Shown: positions 1 through 6,951 of the stretch, one piece after another
Layout of the letters: each line of letters begins with the position of its first letter
How positions within the stretch are numbered: position 1 is the first letter of the stretch
Source: a bacterium
Lineage (GTDB): Bacteria > Bacillota_I > Bacilli_A > RF39 > UBA660
NCBI GenBank assembly: GCA_029007415.1
Contig: JAQXHT010000052.1
Coordinates: 1 to 13,342 of the forward strand
DNA length: 13,342 bases
Direction of reading: 5' to 3'
Program-made: the position numbers and the translations under genes
The notes under the pieces: generated by a model
Database searches by the model: none
The model's input: the letters and a program-made list of their open reading frames with translations, nothing else
Told to the model about the DNA's origin: nothing

Positions 1-10
1 CTTACTTCTT

Positions 11-484
11 TCAAATGATCAACTCCTTACAATAAGAAGTTACCATGTTTTTTTGTATATTAAAAGTGCTTATATAATTATGTTGGAAAACCTACATTTT
101 TAATTAATCATTTTCCTACATTTTTATATTAGCACTAACACAATTATTTTTTAATGCAATATTTCTCACTTCTTCCATTAGTTTTTTGCCTAAACCTTTT
201 CCTCTATATTTTTCGTCTATTACTAATTGATCAACATCTAATTTTTTCGAATGTTTTTCTTTTATCTTATACGAAAGATAACCAACTATAACATCATCAT
301 CAAGAATTACTATTGTAGATAAATCTTCCAAATTTTTTATCAAATCTTCCTTTAATGTTTCATCAGAAATATTAGCAAAAACATCAGGTCTTCCGTTTTG
401 ATGATATCTATAACCTTGAATAAAAATATCTAATAATCCTCTATTTAAATCATCAATTGTAGCTTCTCTAATTATACTATTCAT
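11..484 (-). pseudogene. GNAT-family N-acetyltransferase, 3' end decayed
   Basis: GNAT enzymes move an acetyl group from acetyl-CoA to an amine. The intact part (116-484) encodes 122 residues with the usual N-terminal fold and the acetyl-CoA loop RGKGLG at residues 94-99. It stops at TAG (116-118) after ANIKM, just where the family normally continues with a Trp-x-Phe-Asn...Phe-Tyr...Gly-Phe segment. Beyond the stop the same frame is interrupted by TAA (104-106) and TAG (92-94), then reads VFQHNYISTFNIQKNM and ends at TGA (11-13). If the last TAG were TGG, this gives W-x-F...I..F.....M, a plausible GNAT C-terminus. A 24-bp duplication supplies the extra stops. The start ATG (482-484) has AGGAG at 493-497. 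A TATAAT lies at 504-509, but it is so close to the Shine-Dalgarno site that its role as a -10 is doubtful. The alternative is a functional short protein. GNAT identity is fairly sure, the decay moderately so. Confidence 0.6.
91..126. repeat. 12-bp direct repeat, 24-bp period, inside GNAT 3' end
   Basis: CCTACATTTTTA occurs at 91-102 and again at 115-126, exactly 24 bp apart, so the duplication kept the GNAT frame. Each copy carries the CTA that reads as TAG on the minus strand. Looks like a small slippage duplication. Confidence 0.7.
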
Positions 485-670
485 AAACTCAACTCCTATT
501 TCAATTATACCATACTTTTACTAATATCACTATGGCAATGGTTCAAAGCCTCTAAAAGTATTGAAATTACTATGTTTTTCTTATTTACTTTTCTTTCTAG
601 ATACATTTTAGATACTTTCTCACAACGTATTTAATAACGTATCTAAATAAAATTACCAAATTTTTTGTAT

Positions 671-697
671 AGAAAAAGCCTTTATTTCAAGGCTTTT
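671..697 (-). terminator. Rho-independent terminator of the ATPase/SEC-C operon
   Basis: AAAAGCC (674-680) and GGCTTTT (691-697) form a 7-bp stem with a 10-nt loop. On the minus strand the stem runs into a short U-rich stretch. It begins 3 bp after the SEC-C gene stop codon. Confidence 0.7.
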
Positions 698-699
698 AA

Positions 700-2625
700 C
701 TATTTACCGCAACATTTTTTATATTTAAGTCCTGAACCACATGGACAGGGTTCATTACGACCTACTTTTTTAGTTTCCTTTCTCATAGCAAGATATTCGG
801 TAGCTGTATAACCGTTATATTCCCAGATACCAATTGCATCTTTGTAATTATTATATAGCTTTAATAACTTATCTTTAACTTTAACTGATAAATTAATACC
901 ATAATTATATGCTAGTTCTTCTAAGTTACTTTTACTAAAACCATTATTTTTAGCAAGAAGTCTTAATTCATTAAATAACTCGTCTTTATTATCAGAAATA
1001 TCAGCACTTACTAAGTCCCAAAGCTTTTCATAAAAATCAAACTCTTCACTACACTTTGCTAAATCTGCTGTTTTATACTTAGAAAATTTATCTTTAGTTT
1101 TTAATAGTTCTCCTAAGTCCTCATCATCCATTTCATCAAAAATACTATAATAGTTGTCATTTAAAATATAATAATCATTATCTTTAACTAATTTATCTAG
1201 CTCTTTAATATCAACTGTAAAGGCATTACTTTTTAACAATTCTTGTAACTTTTCTTTACGAAGAACTGCATTCATTTCTAGATAATCAGTTACTAAAGTA
1301 TTTAAGTATTGGTCTTTTACATCATCATCTTTATTTTCTATCGCATTCAAAACTTCATCTGGTACTAAACATTTAATATCATCGCCATCATGATAGAAGA
1401 ATATTAAACCTTTACTAAAGTAATCAAAGCTTTCTTTTATTTCATATATACTTTTATTGTTAAGAGTTGCTAAGTTTCTTATATAAATATATCTATCAAA
1501 TAATTCATCTAAGTTTTCTAAAGCATCATCTTTTGATAATGACTCATCATAATATAACTCATCAACATTTGCTAAACAGTTTTCAATAGTAGAAGGAGTT
1601 AATTTTTCTTTAAATGCAACATCTTCCGCTATCGCTAGAAAGTCAGCTTCTCCTATTGTTCTACCATCATAACACCAATATCTTATCTCAGATTTATATG
1701 CTTCTAATAATTCTTGTACAGCTTTTGTTTCCTTCTTTGATAAATTTAAATCATTGATTTCTTCACCATCTAGTTCTGAAGATAATATCATCATCATATA
1801 GACAAGTGCTTGATTCTTATGATTATTATTTAATAGATTTCTAAGTTTTTTCATAAAGGAAGTAATAAATTCAAAATAGTCATTTATTTCAGCATCAGTA
1901 AATCTTAAATAAGCTTTTTCATTTTTGATTATTGATAATTGTTCTACTAACTCTTCCCCACCAAGACTATAGTAATCCGGAGTATCAAGCTCTTTTTCAA
2001 AGAAAGATTCCATTTGTTCTTCCGTTAAAGGTAATTTATGATGATTAACTAAAATATCATACATAACTGTCTTTTTTACTACACCATTAATTAATAGATA
2101 AGTTGAAAAATAAATTTGTCCTATTTCTTCTACTCTTTTAGCAATTACCCCATTATCTTTTAATTCTTGATAGATAGTTGCTAATTCAGCTGGTAAAACA
2201 AAGATATCATTATTATCTTTTCTATATTGATAAGCAAAACCATCACATAGAAAATCAAAAACTTCTTCCTTTTTGGCTTTATTTATTAATAATTTTTCGA
2301 TTGTTTTTATTTCAGCATAATCGATACCTTTTCCATAATCTTTAAAACATTCTGGTATTAATTGTTTTAGCTTTTCTTCTTTTTCTTTTCTACTAGTTAA
2401 ATCTTTTAAATTTTTATTTTTCATTAGAAATGTTTGATAACTTGTATATAACATATCTATTACATCATCAGTTAAATCAGCTAAACAATCAGCAAGATTT
2501 GTTTTCTTATCTCCTTTTGCTACAAAGAAATCTTTATTAGTAGCTATTTTAAATACACTATCTAGTATTTCATTATTTGATAGCGCTTCTGCCATCATTT
2601 CATCTTTTGTTAATTCTTCTATCAT
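700..2625 (-). CDS. Large SEC-C motif protein of unknown function
   Basis: A 641-residue soluble protein, with no signal peptide or membrane segment. The only recognised part is the extreme C-terminus, GRNEPCPCGSG...KKCCGK (622-641), a SEC-C motif. Cys627, Cys629, Cys638 and Cys639 would bind one zinc, as in the SecA tail, where the motif contacts SecB and ribosomes. The preceding 600 residues are rich in Asp, Glu, Lys and Leu and look all-helical, possibly as repeated helical pairs; I do not recognise a named domain there. The start ATG lies 8 bp from AGGAGG (2634-2639), which overlaps the stop codon of the upstream ATPase gene. The two genes are therefore co-transcribed and probably translationally coupled. 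The SEC-C call is secure, but the cellular role is unknown. The motif is often the only shared feature of unrelated accessory proteins and does not by itself imply secretion. Confidence 0.85.
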   Translation of the reverse strand: MIEELTKDEMMAEALSNNEILDSVFKIATNKDFFVAKGDKKTNLADCLADLTDDVIDMLYTSYQTFLMKNKNLKDLTSRKEKEEKLKQLIPECFKDYGKGIDYAEIKTIEKLLINKAKKEEVFDFLCDGFAYQYRKDNNDIFVLPAELATIYQELKDNGVIAKRVEEIGQIYFSTYLLINGVVKKTVMYDILVNHHKLPLTEEQMESFFEKELDTPDYYSLGGEELVEQLSIIKNEKAYLRFTDAEINDYFEFITSFMKKLRNLLNNNHKNQALVYMMMILSSELDGEEINDLNLSKKETKAVQELLEAYKSEIRYWCYDGRTIGEADFLAIAEDVAFKEKLTPSTIENCLANVDELYYDESLSKDDALENLDELFDRYIYIRNLATLNNKSIYEIKESFDYFSKGLIFFYHDGDDIKCLVPDEVLNAIENKDDDVKDQYLNTLVTDYLEMNAVLRKEKLQELLKSNAFTVDIKELDKLVKDNDYYILNDNYYSIFDEMDDEDLGELLKTKDKFSKYKTADLAKCSEEFDFYEKLWDLVSADISDNKDELFNELRLLAKNNGFSKSNLEELAYNYGINLSVKVKDKLLKLYNNYKDAIGIWEYNGYTATEYLAMRKETKKVGRNEPCPCGSGLKYKKCCGK

Positions 2626-2633
2626 TTTTTATT

Positions 2634-2639
2634 CCTCCT
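2634..2639 (-). promoter_or_regulatory. AGGAGG ribosome binding site overlapping the ATPase stop codon
   Basis: The perfect AGGAGG for the SEC-C gene shares bases with the TAG (2638-2640) that ends the ATPase gene. Ribosomes finishing the first gene would be placed on the second, suggesting matched output. Confidence 0.75.
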
Positions 2640-3843
2640 ACAATTTTATTTCTCCAGTTAGAAATTCTAAAGCTGGTATCTGTCTTATCCCTTCATAATC
2701 AACTTTATCATAATCAAGTGTAATCAGATACTTTGGATAATTATCTTTAATCTTTTGCAAAACATTTATCTCTCTTTTTAATGTTTTTTCATCTCTTACT
2801 GATAATGCTACTTGTACATACTTAAGACCATCATTATTCTTTAAAACAAAATCAACTTCTAAATCATCGTATTTACCTATATATATTTGGTAACCTTTTC
2901 TTTTAAGTTCTAAGAAAATAACATTTTCTAAAATAGAACCTAAATCTTTTATTCCTCCTAATAAATAGTTTCTAAGTCCTAAATCGCAGACATAATATTT
3001 GTCACCAGTTTTTAAATATTCTTTTCCTCTTATATCATATCTTGACACTTTATAGATTAGATAACTATCTAAAAGATAAGATAAATAGTTCTCAATAGTG
3101 TTAACAGAATTTTTTCTATTATTAGAATTTAAGGTAGCACTTATTTTATTAGTTGATACAATCTGACCAATATTATCAAAGAGAAATTTAACAATGCTTT
3201 CTAGTATTAGGGTATCTTTAACATTATTTCTAGAAACAACATCCTTTAAAAGAATTGTATTATATATTCCATCTAAGTAATTTCTTATTAAATCACTATT
3301 GTTATCTAGATTTAGTAGATAAGGAAAACCACCATTTTCTATGTAGGTATTATATTTTTTTAGTTCATTTTCCCTTCCATAGTATTCTAGAAATTCACTG
3401 AATGATAATGGTAACATATGTATTTGCATATATCTCCCAGTTAGATAAGTAGCTAATTCACCAGATAACATATAGGAATTAGAACCAGTTATATATAAAT
3501 CAATATTCTTATTGAGAAATAAGCCATCAACTGCTTTTTCAAAATGGTCTAATATTTGTACTTCATCTAAAAAGACATAATACATTTTTTTAGAATTTAT
3601 TTTATCATTTACGTAATCATATAATTCTTTCCAATCCGAAAAATTCATATCACTAGGGTTTTCAAAATTAAGGCTTATTATTTGTTCATCTTTTACTCCA
3701 TTTTCTAGTAAATATTTTTTATATAATTCAAATAGTGTTGATTTTCCACATCTTCTGATTCCTGTTACTACTTTAATTATGTTCTTATCCTTTAATTTAA
3801 TTAAGAAATCTAAATATTCTTTTCTTTTTATTAATTTTTTCAT
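2638..3843 (-). CDS. AAA_14 / DUF4143 family ATPase
   Basis: A 401-residue cytoplasmic ATPase. The AAA core has Walker A GIRRCGKST (28-36), Walker B YYVFLDEV (88-95, with D93 and E94) and a sensor-1 strand ITGSNS (118-123). It continues with the GRY...LPLSFSEFL segment that is typical of this family. The C-terminal half is DUF4143-like. It carries VDFV (330-333) and YVQVA (342-346), which recall the D...E/Q-x-K core of PD-(D/E)XK nucleases, although the catalytic lysine is not evident. Members are abundant in anaerobes and archaea, and their cellular function is not established. The start ATG follows AGAGGTG (3852-3858) at an 8-bp gap. Length is normal for the family. It is the first gene of a two-gene operon with the SEC-C gene, driven by a strong promoter at 3865-3893 that looks repressible. 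Confidence 0.88.
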   Translation of the reverse strand: MKKLIKRKEYLDFLIKLKDKNIIKVVTGIRRCGKSTLFELYKKYLLENGVKDEQIISLNFENPSDMNFSDWKELYDYVNDKINSKKMYYVFLDEVQILDHFEKAVDGLFLNKNIDLYITGSNSYMLSGELATYLTGRYMQIHMLPLSFSEFLEYYGRENELKKYNTYIENGGFPYLLNLDNNSDLIRNYLDGIYNTILLKDVVSRNNVKDTLILESIVKFLFDNIGQIVSTNKISATLNSNNRKNSVNTIENYLSYLLDSYLIYKVSRYDIRGKEYLKTGDKYYVCDLGLRNYLLGGIKDLGSILENVIFLELKRKGYQIYIGKYDDLEVDFVLKNNDGLKYVQVALSVRDEKTLKREINVLQKIKDNYPKYLITLDYDKVDYEGIRQIPALEFLTGEIKL

Positions 3844-3864
3844 AGATTTAACACCTCTAAATTA

Positions 3865-3893
3865 AGTATACTTTTCAGTATATAGTATGTCAA
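3865..3893 (-). promoter_or_regulatory. Sigma-A type promoter of the ATPase/SEC-C operon
   Basis: On the minus strand TTGACA (3888-3893) is separated by exactly 17 bp from TATACT (3865-3870). The -35 is a perfect consensus and the -10 matches 5 of 6. The transcript would start near 3858, on top of the AGAGGTG Shine-Dalgarno site, leaving a very short leader. Confidence 0.75.
3867..3882. promoter_or_regulatory. Perfect inverted repeat inside the promoter, candidate operator
   Basis: TATACT-TTTC-AGTATA is a perfect 6-bp inverted repeat with a 4-bp centre. It covers most of the -10 box and much of the spacer of the promoter above. A dimeric repressor bound here would block RNA polymerase. No regulator gene adjoins it. 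Confidence 0.5.
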
Positions 3894-3919
3894 GTTTTTT
3901 CAATAAAGTGAAAAAACTT
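3892..3919. repeat. 10-bp inverted repeat next to the -35 box
   Basis: AAGTTTTTTC (3892-3901) and GAAAAAACTT (3910-3919) are perfectly complementary with an 8-nt loop. The repeat overlaps two bases of the -35 box. Only the plus-strand side is followed by a T-rich run, and no plus-strand gene ends here, so a terminator role is doubtful. Confidence 0.45.
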
Positions 3920-3940
3920 TTATTTTCGCCATTTTATTTC

Positions 3941-3964
3941 AAAAGAAAAAGCACCCAAGTGCTA
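3941..3964 (-). terminator. Rho-independent terminator of the four-gene envelope operon
   Basis: AGCAC (3950-3954) and GTGCT (3959-3963) form a short stem with a 4-nt loop. On the minus strand it is followed by TTTTCTTTT. The stem overlaps the TAG stop codon of the phosphodiester glycosidase gene. Confidence 0.7.
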
Positions 3965-5053
3965 TTTTACTACCCAGAAAGTAGGCATGTCTCTTAAACC
4001 ATTAGTACCTGCTGCAACGGGATGATTTATTATCTTATTATTAATAACTAACTCAGAAGAACTTCCACCATCCATATTAGCGGCATTGACAGCACCATAG
4101 TTTTCCATAATCTCAGTTAAGTCACCCATATCAGCTCCGATACTAGTAGCAAGACGACCATTAATTACTAAGAAAAGAACAATTCCATCACTTCTTTGAC
4201 CAATAGCAGTTCTTGGAGCAATACCCCAACCACCATTACCTTTAACGAAACTACTCTTACCATTAACAATTAAGAAAGGTCCAAATTCAACGGCATCACG
4301 GATTCCCATACTAATCGCTTGTTCTTTCGTATATTTACCAAGTACCAACTTGTTTTCTTTAGTGAACCCAACAAATCCACCACCCATATTGGCATCATCA
4401 AAGTCACTTACTACTACCCCATTAGAAATAACTGTACCATGTGGAAGTGCTCCATTACTATTCCAATCAGGGTCATAGAAACCGCCGGCATTCATTGCAA
4501 TAATAGCATTTTCCCTTTTAGCAACAGTAGTAATAGCTTCTCCTCTTTTACCTAAATACTTAGTAGTGGCAATTGAAATTCTCGAAGGGTCATAAACTGC
4601 TACTAAATAACCTTGATAAGATGCTCCTTTAATATCAATAACTTTATATAAAGCACCTTCTTCATGTTCTAATATTTGTTTTTCATATTCATTTTTATAG
4701 ATAGTTTGATTAGTGTTATAGTCACTAATATTAACAAGTTCGGGATTAGTAGTATCATTAACTTCTATTAACTGATGTTTTGACATTATCTTATTAATAA
4801 CATCGTCATTATAAAACCATGTAGCTAAATACTGATGAGTCATAGTAGTCATTGCAGAGGTTATCCAAAATTCCCTAAAGAAACTAAATGGTCCATAAAA
4901 AAGGAACAAACCAAAACTGCTACCAATAACAACTAGACTAGCAAGTACTAGTTTAATCTTATTTTGTTTTTTTTCTTTTCTTTTTCGTTCTTCTTCATCT
5001 TTCAAGGCTTTCTTGATACTTGGCATTACAACTGTTTTTTCTAAATCTTCCAT
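3962..5053 (-). CDS. Membrane-anchored phosphodiester glycosidase (NAGPA domain)
   Basis: A 363-residue protein with a cytoplasmic, highly charged N-terminus (1-33), one membrane helix at about 34-56 and an extracytoplasmic catalytic domain from about 140 to the end. NAGPA-domain signatures are MNAGGF (187-192), FGPFLIVNG (257-265), APRTAIG (279-285) and NMDGGSSSELV (326-336), the last matching the family's DGGGSS motif. The family includes the mammalian uncovering enzyme, which removes GlcNAc from a phosphodiester. Bacterial members are thought to cut sugar-1-phosphodiester bonds in exopolysaccharides or wall polymers, but the substrate here is unknown. Residues 57-139 form a linker of no recognised fold. 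It is the last gene of the operon, 9 bp after the coiled-coil gene, with its AAAGGTG Shine-Dalgarno site reaching that gene's stop. The cytoplasmic tail holds LEKTVVMP (4-11), noted under findings. Confidence 0.85.
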   Translation of the reverse strand: MEDLEKTVVMPSIKKALKDEEERKRKEKKQNKIKLVLASLVVIGSSFGLFLFYGPFSFFREFWITSAMTTMTHQYLATWFYNDDVINKIMSKHQLIEVNDTTNPELVNISDYNTNQTIYKNEYEKQILEHEEGALYKVIDIKGASYQGYLVAVYDPSRISIATTKYLGKRGEAITTVAKRENAIIAMNAGGFYDPDWNSNGALPHGTVISNGVVVSDFDDANMGGGFVGFTKENKLVLGKYTKEQAISMGIRDAVEFGPFLIVNGKSSFVKGNGGWGIAPRTAIGQRSDGIVLFLVINGRLATSIGADMGDLTEIMENYGAVNAANMDGGSSSELVINNKIINHPVAAGTNGLRDMPTFWVVK

Positions 5054-5062
5054 AGCTCACCT

Positions 5063-5629
5063 TTAGTTCTTTCCTAAATATTTTCTATCACCATCTACAT
5101 CAATATAATCAACTGTTAATTTAACAGTTTCTAACTTCTCGCCATTTTCATCTAGTAAATCATTATAATCTTTTATATTATCATTATATTTTTTAATATC
5201 ACTTACATAAGAATTAATTGCTTTCTCATATCCGATTACAAAGGCTTCACATTTATTATTAACAGAAACATCAGGATATAAGATATCAACACATTTATCT
5301 TTTAACGCTTTATAATCTTCTTCTAACGGTGCAATCGTTTCCGTATAACTTTCAATTATCTCTTTATACTTAGTATCATTATTTTTTAAATCTTCGTAAT
5401 ACATATCTTTCATTACTACTTGATAGAAGTTATCACGTTCTTTATTAAAAGTATCAATATGTTCTTTAAAAGTATTGTAACTACTAATAACACTATCAAT
5501 CTTTTTCTTTGACTCTATTTGGTCATTTCTATACCCTATTATAAAATAGATAATAACAACAATAACTAATAAAAGGAAAACTATACCTAAAGCCCATAAT
5601 ACTTTTTTCTTAGAGTTCTTTTTGTCCAT
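5063..5629 (-). CDS. Small single-pass membrane coiled-coil protein, unknown function
   Basis: I chose the ATG at 5627-5629 (188 residues). The in-frame TTG 15 bp further upstream is weaker, and GGGGAAAG lies at a good distance from the ATG. The protein has a short Lys-rich cytoplasmic head, a membrane helix at about 10-32, then a Lys/Glu/Asp/Tyr-rich helical region (35-168) that looks coiled-coil. A short tail contains YIDVDGDRKYLG. Two cysteines (113 and 127) lie outside the membrane 14 residues apart and could form a disulfide. No named family is recognised. The gene overlaps the end of the cohesin-like gene by 20 bp and is followed after 9 bp by the phosphodiester glycosidase gene, so it is very likely part of the same envelope complex or process. 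A structural or spacer role between the membrane and the wall is inference only. Confidence 0.8.
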   Translation of the reverse strand: MDKKNSKKKVLWALGIVFLLLVIVVIIYFIIGYRNDQIESKKKIDSVISSYNTFKEHIDTFNKERDNFYQVVMKDMYYEDLKNNDTKYKEIIESYTETIAPLEEDYKALKDKCVDILYPDVSVNNKCEAFVIGYEKAINSYVSDIKKYNDNIKDYNDLLDENGEKLETVKLTVDYIDVDGDRKYLGKN

Positions 5630-6941
5630 TATTTCTTTCCCCAATTCTTTTCTTAATTTTTGTTTTTTTCTTACTAGATTTATTATTATTCAATAGGCCT
5701 AATAAGATAACAAGAAGTAATAAAACTAATCCTAATAAACCTAAGATAATATACTTTTCTTTGTTACTATTGTTAGCACTATTCTTAGGATTCACCTTAT
5801 TGTATCTTTGAATAGTTTTCTCTACCTCATCATAATTATATAAACTTTTTCTACCAGTTTCAACATTTTCTCCATAAATTAAGAAAAAGTCATCTTCCTT
5901 ATTTAGTTTATAACCAATATATTCTTTATTATCTATTTTTAATTTGTAAGATTTATAGTTTTTAGGTATTTGTTTTTCATCTTCTAAGATATGAATTGTG
6001 ACATTTCCACTAGTTATTTGATTATATAGTTTATAGTTATTATCTTGATATTCATAGAAATCGATATTACCTTTATCATCTTTTAGAGCAACTATTTTTA
6101 ATTTTAAGGCCTTATTTTCATAAGCTAGAACATCTTTATCATTTACTTTTACCGTTGTCTTTTCAAAGTGAGCTGGTACTTTTCCTTCTAGTTCTTTTTC
6201 TTGTTGAATAAGAGTCATTTCTTTTTTTTCTATTTTAACTATTATTGGATCTAATTCTTTAACGGTTACAGTTAAGTGATAAGTTTTAGTAGCACCATTT
6301 TCTGCTGTTACTGTAATATCAAAAGTATTTGCTCCTTCGTGAACTTCTTTTTCACCAAGACCAGTAATTCTACTTTTAGAGTCCTCTTTACTTCCTTCGA
6401 TAGTTATTTTTTCGACATCATGTTCTACTTCTAGGGTATAGTTAAGAGTATTTTTATTAAAATTAGGAGATATCTGGTAATCTTTTACACCAAGAGAAGA
6501 TAAGTTATTATTGCTACTATAATTAGCGATGACAGTTTCTCTTTTAGTACAGTTGATAGTAGTAGAGTCCTTAGGAGCAGTACGTGTTTGTTCATCATAA
6601 GAAACAAAGTTTGAAGAAGCGATAGAAACACTAGCATTTCCTTCTTTTTTAATATTGAACTTATAAGAATAAGTTTTTCTTGTTTGACCTGGACTTTGAA
6701 CGTAATCTACGACGTGAGTTTGTCCACTAGTAAGGGTTAAAATATCACTATCATAAGCGACATTGAACTCCCAAGCCCCAAGCCCTGATGGTTCATTAAC
6801 GGTGACATTGACAGTAACTGTTCCACCAACGACCCCACTACTAGTGGTTCCTGCTACACTAATCGTCGCTGCACTTACTTCTTCTACCCCACAAAAAAAG
6901 AAAAAGGAAAGAAGGAAGATAAATATTTTCTTTTTAGACAT
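5610..6941 (-). CDS. Membrane-anchored cohesin-like / cadherin-like surface protein
   Basis: A 443-residue exported protein. The signal peptide spans 1-24 (poly-Phe core, cleavage after VSA). A cohesin-like domain covers about 26-131: it has the VGGTVTVNVTV strand, GLGAWEFNVAYDSDILTL and the closing GNASVSIASSNF strand. A cadherin-like beta-sandwich domain covers about 144-228, with LSSLGV, ISPNFN, YTLEV and a YHLTVTV end. A third region (about 235-390) includes LIYGENVETGRKSLYNYDE and is not assigned. The membrane helix is at 397-417, followed by a Lys/Arg-rich cytoplasmic tail. There is no LPXTG, so anchoring is by the C-terminal helix. Cohesins bind dockerins with high affinity, and the gene immediately upstream encodes a dockerin. 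It follows that gene by 10 bp, with a weak GAGATGA-type Shine-Dalgarno site. The cohesin call rests on strand pattern and motifs, not on a database search. Confidence 0.8.
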   Translation of the reverse strand: MSKKKIFIFLLSFFFFCGVEEVSAATISVAGTTSSGVVGGTVTVNVTVNEPSGLGAWEFNVAYDSDILTLTSGQTHVVDYVQSPGQTRKTYSYKFNIKKEGNASVSIASSNFVSYDEQTRTAPKDSTTINCTKRETVIANYSSNNNLSSLGVKDYQISPNFNKNTLNYTLEVEHDVEKITIEGSKEDSKSRITGLGEKEVHEGANTFDITVTAENGATKTYHLTVTVKELDPIIVKIEKKEMTLIQQEKELEGKVPAHFEKTTVKVNDKDVLAYENKALKLKIVALKDDKGNIDFYEYQDNNYKLYNQITSGNVTIHILEDEKQIPKNYKSYKLKIDNKEYIGYKLNKEDDFFLIYGENVETGRKSLYNYDEVEKTIQRYNKVNPKNSANNSNKEKYIILGLLGLVLLLLVILLGLLNNNKSSKKKTKIKKRIGERNNGQKEL

Positions 6942-6951
6942 TTAAATCATC

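Noticed and set aside
116..118. Reassigned stop codon (TAG read as an amino acid) in the GNAT gene
   Set aside because: A TAA follows in the same frame, and TAG ends other genes in this window at their natural ends (SEC-C, ATPase, phosphodiester glycosidase, LCP, Rpn), so decay is simpler.
3892..3919. Terminator for the envelope operon
   Set aside because: On the minus strand the stem is followed by GACATA, not a T run. A better terminator already overlaps the last stop codon at 3941-3964.
5642..5644. TTG as the start of the coiled-coil protein
   Set aside because: The ATG 15 bp downstream has a G-rich Shine-Dalgarno-like stretch at suitable spacing and a more typical positively charged N-terminus. 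The TTG lies deeper inside the preceding gene.
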